Shown here: positions 1 through 13,300 of the stretch, in pieces | Numbering within the stretch: the first letter of the stretch is position 1 | Layout: every line of letters begins with the position of its first letter | From: Hydractinia symbiolongicarpus | Taxonomy: Eukaryota > Cnidaria > Hydrozoa > Anthoathecata > Hydractiniidae | Direction: 5' to 3' | Length of the DNA: 64,000 bases | Assembly: GCF_029227915.1 (NCBI RefSeq) | Contig: NC_079877.1 | Span: forward strand, 27,431,851 to 27,495,850 | The notes under the pieces: generated by a model | Database searches by the model: none | Told to the model about the DNA's origin: nothing | What the model saw: the letters and a program-made list of their open reading frames with translations, nothing else | Made by a program: the position numbers and the translations under genes

Positions 1-3000
1 TCCGGGATAAAGGGAATCCACTATATGTATATTGGATGAAATAAGAGTTCCTTTATAAGACGTATCTCTTACATACTATATATGGTAATCGGCTACCGTA
101 TTTTTAGTTACACCTTTGTCATGTGATGTATGCGAGATATAGTCTGTTTTATAAGTGTGTTTCCTAACATATAAGCGTTTCTTTCTTCTAGCGATTTTGG
201 AACCTCGTCCCCAGGTTCCTTGTTTAAGTTTAAAGAAAACCTAACAAGCCCTTGTTGAGTATTCTGTAATATATCTTGTCGATGCACCAAAAGCGTTAGC
301 ATCTTCAAAATGTGAATCTTGCTTTTGAAAGATCTGAGTTTGTTCAAGTAAAATTTTCCAATGTACCAACTTCTTTCCTCTTTATTGTTAAAATTATTGA
401 AGTTATCTTTTAGAATATGAAATATTTTAGGCTATATGCAGCCCAACTGCAGGTCCTATCTCTCTTTTGTGACGATCTTTCGTCTGTGATTTGTTAATTC
501 GTTGTCAGAATAAGAAAAAAAAGCCCTGGGGACGGGGTTGGAATGCAGCCGACAAAGAATTTAGACGAGTTTAAATATTTTTAAAAACATTCTCGTCCTC
601 TCGTTTGTTGCCTGATCCTAAAACCGCCCGCCTTTAATCTGAGGACTCCTAGGACGAGATTGTTCAAAAAGTCGATTTAATAGAAGCTTTAGAAGAATAC
701 ACTTTTGTAAAGTCAAATTTTGCAAATTTGTTTATTTCTACAGTCGAGCATTAAACCAAATACAGTCTCTCTAATGAATTGACACTCCTGACGATTTAAT
801 AAGTAAAAAGCGATTTCATACCAGTAAAACCACGGTCAAATCCTTACAAAAGCGCATAGCAATTAGCACAAACTGAACTTTCTTACCAGCGGACAGGAAC
901 GTAAATGCAAATGTGTTACTTTAAACATTTATTTTTCACGTGACTTGTTGCGTCAGTATCGCATTTAACTACTTTTTCCATCCACCCTAGTGCTTCTGGC
1001 ATGCATAAAAATGTTTTTTACGGGTATTTTATGCCGTACCTTGCTGCTTCACCTGTAACTTTACATTTGAGCAGATTCTTTCCCCTTGAGGTGAGCTAAA
1101 TTAATCATGGCTTAGCTAGTTAGTGGGTGATGCCTACTGCAAATCTGTTTCCTGTCGAGTTTAAAGCGGGAGAATGAGCTTCTCCAGAGATATCCACGGT
1201 ATATGAAATATGCCAAAATTTTCTTCCATGTTTTGACATCTTTAACTACCTCACCACAAGATTTTTTTAAAATGGCCTAAAGTATTTGTCAATTTTTTTC
1301 ACCGGACCTAATCGACAAAATGTTTAGTAAATGACAAAAATTAGAACCCAAACAAAAATTTAGGCCGACTAAATTTATATTGATTAAGTAAAACGTTGAT
1401 TTCTTTGTTTGATTTTGTTTTTGGTAGGAAGAGTGTCACAAAGTCGTGTTTATGTATTTTATTAAGTGCAACAATGACACCGGACATTATTCAGGACAGA
1501 AATAGATAATGTTGTCTACGGTTATGTTATTTTCCATTCATTGCATTTAATTGAAAATAACTTGACTTATTAACTCTGTATAACCTTCTTATATGCGATA
1601 CAAGTGTAGTAATCTGACTAGATAGTATACAGTGGAATATAAAATGGAACATAAAATTTACAAAGGAATTACAAGAAATATATAATTATTTTACTCAAAA
1701 AAGCTCACACTAAGGGCGGGTGGGTGGGTCTGAAAAAGTAACTAACGATGTGTGATATTTTCCCGCTTATTCCGTCATCTTATTTCCTTGGTCACGTGAC
1801 AAAACAAAGTGAACATTGGCTGTATCTTACCCGGTTATAAGCCTTCAATTTATGTAAAGTTGGGCTTTACATGGACACAAAATGAGATTTTAAACCGCTA
1901 TGAAATTTCGTAGTGTTTACATGAAGCAAACTGTACACGCGCCACAACTTTTTACAAAAATACAGTACACGCGTTTTCTTTTATTAGAATACACTTTATA
2001 AATACACTATAAAGATCACTATATACACTTATATAATACACCATATAAGAATATTAGGCTGGGATTTCAGGTTAAAAACAATAGAACTAGCTATATTGTT
2101 TGGAAAAATAGAGAAATCAAATAAATGACCATCCTAGCTAGAATATTGATAAAAAAAGTATATAGTTTCTGAAAATTTTGAGGGTGAAATGAAACAGCAC
2201 CGAAATGAGTTTCGTTCCGCCTGAAAACATGTTAACATAACGAAAAGATGTAAACATTTATAAGGACTAGACTAGAGACCAAAATGAAATTTTCATTTCA
2301 CCCGAAATAAAACTTCATCTCTGAACATTAGTATGCTTTCTAACAAGCTCGTCTCTCTGAATTATACTCTCCCCACCTCCCCCATAAGACCAAAATACCC
2401 GTCTTCTCAATGTATTTAACAGTCATTTATGTTTAGTCATCATAGATGAACGCTGTTAGAAGTCTGACTGTACAACTGAAGAAACATATACAAAAGTGTG
2501 CGGCAATGAAAAATAACAACAAATAAAGCTGAATAATCGTGATGAATTTCTCGCATTAAAATGAGAATATTGTTTGTGGGAAACGTCACAGACAGACAGA
2601 ATGTTTTAAACGAGAACTGAATGCGTGACGGGCAGCAAATATTAGCTGTTGTAATTCATAGCACCCAATTTATCTATTTCATAGCTTTGTCTTACGCTCT
2701 TGTTTTGAACTAGCATATAAAGCTCTTCTTCACAGATAAAAAATATCATATTATCACAAACAACAACATTATCAACATAAGTGCAGAAACATCAAAACCT
2801 TTTGACAACATATATTTTAAAACGTACATTCAAAGTAAATAGAAAACGACGCCATTTTAATAATGGCAGATTGGACGTGTAATTTCCGAAAATTTATATA
2901 CATATTATTTAAACCTCTACGAAGGTGTCCTCGTTGCGTTGTCTATTCCTCTCGCCTGGGGCAATTTAGCTAGCCTTTAACAGTTTCAAATACAAAATTA

Positions 3001-3331
3001 AGACAAGAAAGAGCGAGAAAGAGTGTGAGAAAAAATAAACTATTTTTTCGAAACGCATAAATATTTATGAATATGCTAGATCTATGTCGTTCTATGCAGA
3101 ATGTATTTTGTCAACACAGTTGCAAATTCTTATTGTGCTTCTACTGTTTAAAAAACTAGCGGAACAATGAAAGTGTTTTTGTTAGATTATGTCGCAAGGA
3201 GAACCGCAGTTCACAGAATATAGCGATTTCCTATTGCCAGTTGTGTCTGTGAAAGAGCGACAGGGATGATAGTAAGTCAAAAACTTCTCACATGCTTTAC
3301 AGACAGCATGTACGTTAACAACGATCGCAAA
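1..3331. other. Upstream non-coding region of the laminin gene
   Basis: AT-rich DNA with no coding sequence I can support. A small minus-strand ORF at 108-347 has no recognisable domain and no plausible splice context. The laminin promoter should lie here. A TATA-like string (catataaag) occurs near 2713, about 600 bases before the start codon, but nothing ties it to transcription, so I call no promoter. Short repeat-like motifs occur, including ctcgtccccagg near 207 and its near reverse complement near 526, and an inverted repeat at 2182-2303. Confidence 0.6.
2182..2303. repeat. Short inverted-repeat element (MITE-like)
   Basis: The 13-base sequence gggtgaaatgaaa at 2182-2194 is repeated as its exact reverse complement at 2291-2303, giving a 122-base unit with terminal inverted repeats. 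The interior has no coding potential. No target-site duplication is obvious, so this may be a decayed MITE or a chance hairpin. Confidence 0.4.
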
Positions 3332-6300
3332 ATGATGGTATTGTTGGCACTACTCAGTGCAGTAGCTTGTCAACAGGTTTTACAGCCGCCCTACTTTGAT
3401 ATAGCGAAAGGGAAAAATATCTCAGCCACAGCCACTTGTGGTGAAGATTATACTCCAAGAAAAGACGACGAAGAAAATGAATTATATTGTACGCTGGCTG
3501 GAGTACCGGGGAAATTTGGAGTTGGTGGATTAAGTTGTAGTTATTGTATTCCTGGTGACCTTGGATCAAGTATCGATGGGAAAGATTCGAAGGATCATAA
3601 CATTCGAAATGCTAATGACGGTTCAAACAGATGGTGGCAATCTCCACCTTTATCAAGAGGATTGAAATATCGAGAAGTCAACGTTACCATTGATCTTGGA
3701 CAGGTAAGGAGATTTTGTCTTTTCGATGGGAAAGTAAAGGGACTGGAAGCTAGATAATGCACGCTCGTCAATTACTAGCCAACTTTACCGGTGACACTAT
3801 TATACCAAACAAGTCCGCTAAGTAAACAATAACCGTTTAAAAAAAATAAACTTTTTAAGTGTGTTTACATCATCAAAGGAGTAGCGAAAATTGTTAAAAG
3901 AATTACACTCTAAAGTATCGTATTTCAAATCTGTACGATTCCTATTAGATGACATTTTTTGCACGTGGTCTTAGCAGATGGACTGCAATACGTTTCTTTC
4001 TCTCTGTGACTGAAGTTTTGCTGACTTAGCCTGGGCTAAACCTTGCCTTGAATAAGTCTCGTTGCCATTCGACAACTGCATTTCGTGCCAAAGCGCAAAA
4101 AAAGCTTTTTTGTTATAGCGTGCGCATTTGCACAAACTTTATAATTTTGTCAAAGTGCGCATGCGCTAATAAACAAACTTGTGAGGTATTTGGGCTATAA
4201 CGAAAAATGCGGTCAATTGAAAACGGACTCTTTAGAATCCATAAAATTGTCTATAAAAATAGCTATTAATTATACTACCAGGTGAAGCATTGAAAGAGCG
4301 ACTTTGTATATTTTGACCGGAAATGTTTCTCTCTCATTCTTATGGAGGGTATCGTAAAAACTTTTTATTATAAACAAACACATCCTGTTCCTACTGTCTT
4401 GTGTTTCATGTTTCATGTTCATACTTATCAATATTTGTTTATTCAGAGATCTTTTTAAATATTTTTAACACTGTTAGAAAACAGTGGTTATGAAGAGTTT
4501 ATTAAGACCTGATAAATATAAGTGATGAAACAAAAATACTTCCGGACTGCAGTCCCCGCGTTTTAAAAGTCAACAACTTTGTCAATAAACAGTCTTTTGG
4601 AAGAAACTTTAAAAAAACACCGTTTAAAACAGGAAAACATGTTTGAAAATGTTCTTTTTAAATTTTTTCGTTACTCATTTCATTACTCATTTTTCTCTTG
4701 TCTCTTTCCCCATAAGGACAATAATTTCTTTGTGAAAATTAGGTTGATGTTACCGCAGCATGAGCACATCATATCCACGAGCAAAAAAATATGCTTAATC
4801 TCGTCCAAAGGACGTTTTTTACTCTAGTTTGACTATAATCTGGCTATGATGTGAGACGATATAAAATGCATGTTGTTTCTAAACTTCCAGAACAAAGCTA
4901 AGAATTACATTCATATAAGCACGGAAATTGGGTCGACAAAGTAAGAGGTGAGGGGGACAAGGGCTCTGGGGGCGAGGTCATGGAAAATGCGCTGATTGGT
5001 AAAGCAAGGCAAGAGAGAGCAAAGTGTAAACAGACTTGCAAAGTACCACGTGCTTTTTTCATCTTGATTTTGTGTGCGTTTTGTTTAGAATTCATTTTGG
5101 ACTTTTGTCGTATTTTTTAGTCTTTCCATGTGGCCTATGTGATCGTGAAAGCAGCTAACTCGCCAAGACCAGGAGTTTGGGCTTTAGAACGTTCCAATGA
5201 TGGAGGAGAAACGTATTCACCATGGCATTACTTTGCACCAAGCTCTGCAGAGTGTAAACAATATTTTGGTGTCGATTCCTATTTACCAATAGTACGAGAT
5301 GACACAGTTCTGTGTTCAACGGAATACTCACAAATCCCACCATTTCAAAATGGAGAAGTAAGTCGAGCTAATACATTGAAGTTTTTGCTATTAATTTTTA
5401 GAAGCTAGAGGATATAGCTCTAGCCATGCTTCTTTTTAAGTATGTTATATGACCTTTTTGAATGTTTACATTTTCTGCGGTAAGCCCTTTCGGCTTTAAC
5501 AATTGCATGGCAGGCAGAAAGATGCAGGCCCTAGGTGAAACAAGGTGCTTTTTATTCTGTTTCTTCGCACCACGAAGGTATCATTAGGACTTTACATGAA
5601 TATAATGGCATTCAAAAGTTATTAATCTACACTCGGTAATAGTTTAAAGCCTTAGAAACATTTCCATGGAAATAAATGGACTGAAAAAGACCTTTCTTCA
5701 GCAAGCTTTCACATCTTTCTGCCTGCCACGCAGCTGTTGAGCCAGAAGAGTTTATTGGGAATATGTAAATATTCAAAAAGGTCTATGGTTTTGTTAATGG
5801 AGGAACTTTAGTTGTATACTTCAATGTTTTTGGATTCTTCATTAAAAGTACAATTATGAGAGATGTGCATATTTTACATGGCTAGCCTCACAAATATCGA
5901 GGGATATACCCTGTCTATTATTTCCAGGAGAGGCCATGGCGTAGATGGAGAGTCCTAGAGTATTTAATGCTCATTTTTGAGCTAGGGTAGACCCAATTAG
6001 AGCCCGCGCTCTACTAGACAACTCCCGGCAACATCCAACGGCCCACACAGTGTGCCATCTTCCCAATTTCCCTCACATGGCTTGGGTTAACCCGGGGCTA
6101 TGGTAACATTCACTCGCCCATGTTGAATCGCCGTCAAGAGGAATCGAACCCCGGTCTCCCGCACAAAGTACGAGAGCTATAACCATTAATCTACGGCGCC
6201 ATGTAACCACTAATCTACGGCGCCACTATTATGCACTAATAATAATTGCAGTGTTGTGGTGGTAATGTTAAAAAAATATAGCTATATACCTTGTATATAT

Positions 6301-7300
6301 TGTTGTAGTGTGTGATCTGGTGTGTGATCTAAACACAATATTTAATTTATTTTTTCATTATGTAGATTCATATTTCATTAATAAATGGACGACCAGGTGC
6401 TGCTAATTTTTCATATAGTCCAACATTGCAGGTAAAGTCATTTTGGTTACAAACCCAGACATTTTTACTTTTAAAACAGAGAAAACTAACATAAAACATT
6501 GTTTCTTACCATGCTTTAACTCTATTTAATTAGGAATGGACCAGTGCTACAAATGTACGCCTGAGACTTCTTGACATTAAAACCTTGTTGACTGATTTAC
6601 TGCCACTTTCACTTGACGATCAAAGTGTAACAAGAAGGGTAGGCTTCTTCTCTTTTTCAACTAGATTTTCTTATACATATATACATGCCTTCTATTTACA
6701 TTTATGCTCAAGTTATAACACTTTTTTTTCGTTTTTTCTCTTAGTTCAACTCACATTTATTTGAGCTAACTTTTAAAATGTGACATAGGAGTATGTGAAA
6801 AAAAAGAACTTCCTTCCTAGTAATAATGCAATGCAACTGAAGAACTTCTGAGTGTGCCTAAACGTTTGCCAAATTTGTCCCAAAGTCTTCTACTTGGGTC
6901 ATACTGAAACCATAAGATTGTTTTTTCCAATTCTAATACCAATATACTATGGGTCAGAAGTATCAATTTTCAATTTAGCTCTTTGGTTCTACGTTTGTAG
7001 AAGCGCAGAAGTCTTTTCCCACAAAGCGCAAAACTTTTGCAGTAAATCTGGGTCACAAAAGTTTTTTACCATGCACTTTCTTTTACTAAATACACCAATT
7101 TCTTTTCCAGTAGAGTTTGGACATTTATATATTTTGTAATAAAAAGGAAGTTAAGGTGAAGTTAAAGAGAAAACATTTATGGTCAATTTAAAAGGTTTTT
7201 CAGACGATTTTGGAACATCTAGATTAATCGTAAAAGACATAAATAATTTCTGATGTATCTTTTTTATAGTACTACTACTCTATTAAAGACATTTCAATTG
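3332..7300 (+). CDS. Laminin alpha exons 1-5: signal peptide and LN domain
   Basis: Exons: 3332-3703, 5121-5357, 6366-6431, 6534-6638 and 7270-7477, all phase 0 until the last, which ends in phase 1. The signal peptide MMVLLALLSAVAC is followed by a Gln-rich start of the mature chain. The LN (laminin N-terminal) domain carries family landmarks: the NDGSNRWWQSPPLS block, NVTIDLGQ, a stretch with NSPRPGVWALERS, the STEYS motif, and YYYSIKDISIGGRCMCNG, which hands over to the first LE repeat near 7312. LN domains polymerise the laminin network. All expected LN segments are present, so the N-terminus looks intact and network-forming. Confidence 0.92.
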
Positions 7301-10300
7301 GTGGTCGTTGTATGTGTAACGGCTTTGCAGACGAGTGTAAACCAACAGATGTTGTTGGCAAGTATCAGTGCAATTGTCAATACAATTCTGAGGGTCCAAG
7401 ATGTGAGAGATGTAAACACGGATATGTACAAAAGAAATGGAGACCCAGAACAGGAATTAATAAATTTAAATGTGAAAGTATATATGCTTCAAATTATTTT
7501 TTAGTTATTTCTTTGTATATATAAAAAAATAATTTCATGTCATAAGATCTGCTTTGGTTATTTTCTTGAAAAGAATATTGGGAAAATAAATACGTTATTT
7601 GGACCAAGTGTGTTTTGTGATGTAAACGTACTGCAAATACTTTTAACTTTGAAGATCTTGAACTTTGTTTGTTTACAAAATTTGATGCTTATCATATTTA
7701 GAATACCTATCTAAAAACTGTGCAGCTTCACTTCGAAGGTCGTTTTAATCAATGAAAGAAAGATCTTGTAGCACGAAAATTGTAAACCATTTTTGATAAA
7801 ACAAACAGGAAGTTTTCAGTGGCGTCAAGCCACCTTGATCATGTCAGCAATGACATCCTACTACATCTTCTTGTATTCTTTAGAATGCAACTGCCACAAT
7901 CACAGCGATGAATGTGAATATAATGATGAAGTTGAACAAAGAAAACTTAGTTTGGACATTCATGGAGTTTATTCTGGTGGTGGTGTTTGTAAGAATTGTC
8001 AACATAACACTCATGGAATCAACTGTGAAAAATGCAAACCATTCTTCTATCAGCCTGCAGGTGTAAAAGTCACTGACAAAAATGCTTGTCAAGGTAAAAG
8101 TTTTTTAATTTCAATTTTAAAAGTATAAACCTGAGAACCTGTATTAAAATTAAAACTTGTGTAATCATGAGGGAAAAAGTGAGATTGATAAGTCACCTAA
8201 TTCACCCAATTTCTTTTCAACTTTTACTTTTTTAAAAACTGATTATTATTTTAGTTTGACAAAAAATAATGCTATGAAAACTAAGTTCATAATCAACATA
8301 AAAAATTATTACAAGAGCGAAAATCAATGAAAATAAGAAAACAGATGGGGAATACTTAATTTGCCTGAGCGGATAATGATACACCCTGGTATTAGGGAAA
8401 TAATGCATGCTGTTTATGTAAGCTTCCACAAAAGCAAATTTGTTGGAAAATTATTTTGTTGACATTTTTTTTTCAAAGTATACCTGAATTTACATGTTAG
8501 GATTAACAGACTGAAGTACGTGATTTGCATGCTGAAATAATCAACTTGAAATCGCTCATGGTTGTGTTACTTTGAAAAACACTGACATGTTTTTTTTTTG
8601 GTTCTTTCAGATCTCAAATCTACTTGAATACATAATAAGTAATAAAAGAAACTGTTCTTACTGTACCATTCTATCTGACTCTACTACCTATTAGCATGCA
8701 ACTGTGATACTCGATTTTCAACTGGGTTGTGTGCAGAAGAAACTGGTCAATGTGAATGCAAACAAAACTTTATTGGAAGATATTGTGACAGATGTAACAA
8801 AGGCTTCCACTCTTTCCCAGTTTGTAAACGTAAGTTACCAACAGCGTGGTAATTTATTATTACTATAAGTTTATTATTACAAGTTACTCTAATCACCGTT
8901 TCTGTATTCATGATTTGTCATGGATTGTAATTTTTCTTTTATTTGTTTTTTTATTGTAATTTTAGCTTGTGATTGTGACATAAAAGGTTCTGAAAATGGT
9001 GAATGTGTTGCTGATAGTGTGGCAGGATGCAGATGCAAGGAAGGATACACTGGATATCTTTGCAATGAATGCAAACCGGGATTTTATGGATTTCCAAACT
9101 GCAAAGGTATTGCTGAATGTGATTGTGTCAGATGTGCTACTAATTTTATATTCATTATCATCATTCAGTTTGATTCCATATGCCATATCCGCTACATTGA
9201 ATCACCATTTATATTTGGATGAATGATATGCATAGTTGTTTTTCCATAGCCTGTGAATGCCTTACAAGGTATGGTGCTATTGATAACAACTGTCACCAAT
9301 CTGATGGACAATGTAGATGTAAAGTTGCTTTCTCAGGGCGACAATGTGAACTTTGCAGTCATGGATATTTTCGCTTCCCACTATGCCAAGGTGAGTCAGG
9401 TTCACAGTGAAAACTTGTTAAAAACAAGTTGATTTTGTATGAAAAGATTAAAAAGTTTTTTAGGAATCCCTTTTTTTGGGGGGAAATCAACCATAATATT
9501 AATACGTAATTTTTGACAATATCTAATGTTGGGGCGAAATAAAGAAATGAGTCACATATACCATGTGCTTATTAGAAAGGGGTACTAATTGAATGGAAGA
9601 GGATAAAAAGAGGAAATACAGTATCTGTAGAAATGATACATATAATATAAAAATTTATAATAATCTGTATATGTTTTGGAGAAGTAAGATTGAAATAGTA
9701 CTCTTCTCATTGTCCCATTCTTTAAATAATATTTTAACAAAATATTTTTGGAAAAAACTCTTAACATAGCTTAGCCTGGCAAATTAAATATAGTTTTTAG
9801 TTCTGTGATAAATGTATCCATTCCATCTATTTACAGATTGCTTTTGTGATGAGCAGAAAACTGTTTCACCATTTTGTGAAGCAGGAACTGGTCTATGTAC
9901 TTGTAAGCCCAATTACAGTGGACCAAAATGTGACAAATGTGCACCAGGGTTTTATGATTATCCAAGTTGCCATGGTAATGTTTTCTAAATTTTATATTTG
10001 GGTCAATTTTATGATTTCCTATTTTTTCTAGCTATAGATCCTGTTTTTGTTTTTTGTATTTATAGCTTGTGAATGTTCCACAGCTGGTTCTGTGTCGCAT
10101 GTGTGTAATTCTATTAGTGGACAATGTCCATGTGGATCAAATTATGAAGGTTTCCGCTGTCAAAGATGTAAATCTGGTTTTTATGGTTACCCACAGTGTG
10201 CTTCGTGTGATTGTGATAGTGTAGGCGCGAAGTCGGTTAATTGTGATTCTGAAAATGGGCAATGCAGTTGTGTGCCTCTTTTTGTTGGCAAAAAGTGCAA

Positions 10301-13300
10301 TCAATGTCAACCAGGGTTTTATGGATTTCCAAATTGTAAACAGTGTAACTGCAATCCGACCGGAACTGAAGTTCAATCAGGAGGAAGCATTGGTGATTGC
10401 AGTTCTAATAATAATGTAATGAAATGTTTTCCTGTATTTATGCAAAACCTAAATTGTTAGTAAATGAGACTAGTCATAAGACTAGAAAAATCTAGAGGAA
10501 TTCACCCGTCAGAAAAATTCACAAGAATTTGCCTGTCCTTACATGCAGCTACCATCTTTGGCTCATCGGGGGGACAATAAATATTAAGATTTGTAAAAGT
10601 CTCTGAAATGTGGAATAAAGTTTCCAGAAAACTTTTAAATAACATATGAAGGAGAAAAATAACACAGATTCTTTAAATTTCTTTTTCACTATAAAAAGTA
10701 AAAAATCTGGAATTTAAATTTCTTAACACCATCTTTGTGACCGGTAAGTATGCAAAAAAAATATGTTAAATCAGAGAAATTGCGTCTCAAAAAAAGGAAT
10801 TTCCATAGTTTTTCAAAATTGTTGTTGTTGTACAACAAACAAAATTATGATTGAAAAAAACTTTTCTTGTAAGTACTCGAAAAGAATCAGCACAAATTTC
10901 CAATTCATGATTCACTTTATCCGCTATTAAATTTTGCTACCAAGGTAGTAAGGAGTATTATATAAGTAATACACAATTTGAAAAATATATTTAGGGTCAA
11001 TGCGTGTGCAAACGTAATGTAAAGGGTTTGGAATGTTCAAAATGTAAAGCTGGTTATTACAACTTAAAAGAATCAAATCCTGATGGATGTTCAAGTATGA
11101 TAATTTCTATCCATATAGATGTTCTTTATGTACTTGTTTATTGGTATAAATGTACCCAAGAAAATATTTTGCAGGGTTTTTTATTTGTCTAAAAGTAGCT
11201 AAGACAAAACTAGGTTGGCACCCTGACGTCTGTTAATGTATCTATATAAAATTAGTGCACTAACATAATGTGAAGTTTATCGCAGCTAAAGCAGCAAACC
11301 CAAGGTTATGAGTAAAAAAGGACATTTGCATTTTTTGTAAAAATGTTTATTCAATATTTAAAGACAAAATTGGCTCCTTACAAACAAGCTGTAAACCTAA
11401 AGATTTTCTTGCTGACAATTTCATAATCATTTTGTCTTCCCTTGTGGAAACTTTAATAGGTTCGGTTAAGTGACACATGACTATACTGTATTTTAAAGTG
11501 TTTATACACAAAATTGTCAATTTAAAGGAATATGTTACTTATTATGTAGATTGTAAATGTGAACAAAAGGGTTCAGTAAATGGCTTGCTATCATGCTCAG
11601 AAGGTGGACAATGTAGATGTCGTGAGTTTGTGAAAGGATCAAAGTGTAAAGAATGTGAAGATGGCTACTTTAACTTGAACGATGTAAACATGCTTGGTTG
11701 CTCAGGTTCTCTTCATTACTGTTCTTGTTTTTTAAGAATCGCAAAGTGTGTTATAGTTCTTGACTATTACCATGTCTATTCATCGTCAGTAACAGCTTAC
11801 TTGGTTATTTAAGGTTTTTATTTTGTTTGTTTTTTATAAATCTCTTTAGCAGCATTTTTTGTGTTAATGTTTCTTTCTTTGGAAAAATAATTTTTGAATT
11901 TAATTTGTTTTATCTCCAGGTTGTAATTGCAATAATGGTGGTTCTGTGGATACTAAATGCGCTAAAATAAATGGCCAGTGCAGGTGCCGACCAAATGTTT
12001 CAGGAAGACAATGTGACAGGTATCATTATTTGTGCCCAAAAAAGCTCCTATTTTATTGATGCACATTCCTTAAAGGCGCATAATCACCTTGTTGGCAAAT
12101 TTTTTGGGGGTCCCTATTTTATTGTAAAAACTGAAAATTTATACGAGAAAACGTTATCCTGAAAAAATTTTGAAAAACTGAAAATCAGAACATGTTCAAA
12201 TGTTTTACTGAAATGACAAACTCACCCCAATTTTTCTCTGCCTACAGAGACAGCCATTGCAATTTATTGCCCGATTCACACAATCTTAAATGCACATCAA
12301 ATTCATCACATAATCCCTAAGGAAGAGCATGTGCAGCTGCATTTCCATCATAATGTTTTCTATAATAAATATCAACAAAGTTCTGACTATGGTAAATTGA
12401 TCAAAGTTTCTGTGTTATTCTATAAGTTTAATGTTTACACAAGCAAATGTATGAGTATCTTAAGACAAACAACCTTCTTAGTGACTGTCAATATGGATTC
12501 CGTAAAAAATGTTCCACTAAAATCGCCACCACTTTGTTTTGTGACACAATTCGCAAAAACGTTGATAATGGCTTCATGGTTGGTGGTTTGTTTCTCGACC
12601 TATCTAAAACATTCGACACCATCAGTCACATTGTTCTACTCAAAAAGTTAATGTTGTATGGAATCAGTGGACCTGATCTGTCATGGTTTACTGACTACTT
12701 GTTCAACAGATCCCAACATGTTGAGCTAAATGGTTTACTTTCGAATACCCGCTGTGTTACTTCTGGTGTACCACAGGGACCAATCTTGGGTCCCCTCCTA
12801 TTCATCTCGTTCTTCAATTATATAAAAGACAGTATCAGCAAGTGTGATATCTTTCAGTACGCGGATGACAATATTCTCTTGTTTTCTGGTAAAGACATTC
12901 AAACCATCGAAAACACCCTGAACGTGGATATGACAAGTGTGAGTAGATACTGTGAATATGAACTGTTGCTGAACCTTAAAAAAGGGAAGACGAAAGTTAT
13001 GCTGTTTGGAACTTCCCGGCGACTGAAAAGAAACGGAAGGGAGCTCAATATCGTTTACAACAACTCCTGTATAATGTTTTTTCAGTATTCTTACCTATTT
13101 TACCCTTTAATCTGCCATTTTAGTCTTTTCTACCTTTATGCTGTTTATGTTTTATTTTTAAGCTTATAACAGGTCAAACACCGATAACAGTTTCTTTATA
13201 TAAAATATTTTGTAAATATGTATTTAGAAACTGAAGTTTTTTATCCTGTATAAACATTTGTGAATAAATAAATAAATTAACTTACTCAAATCAGGCTTCT

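Noticed and set aside
108-347. 79-codon minus-strand ORF in the upstream region
   Set aside because: No recognisable domain, no splice or promoter context, and its length is not remarkable for this much AT-rich DNA.
3266-3331. In-frame upstream Met for the laminin chain
   Set aside because: Starting here would put 22 mostly polar residues before the hydrophobic signal peptide; the Met at 3332 gives a normal secretory start.
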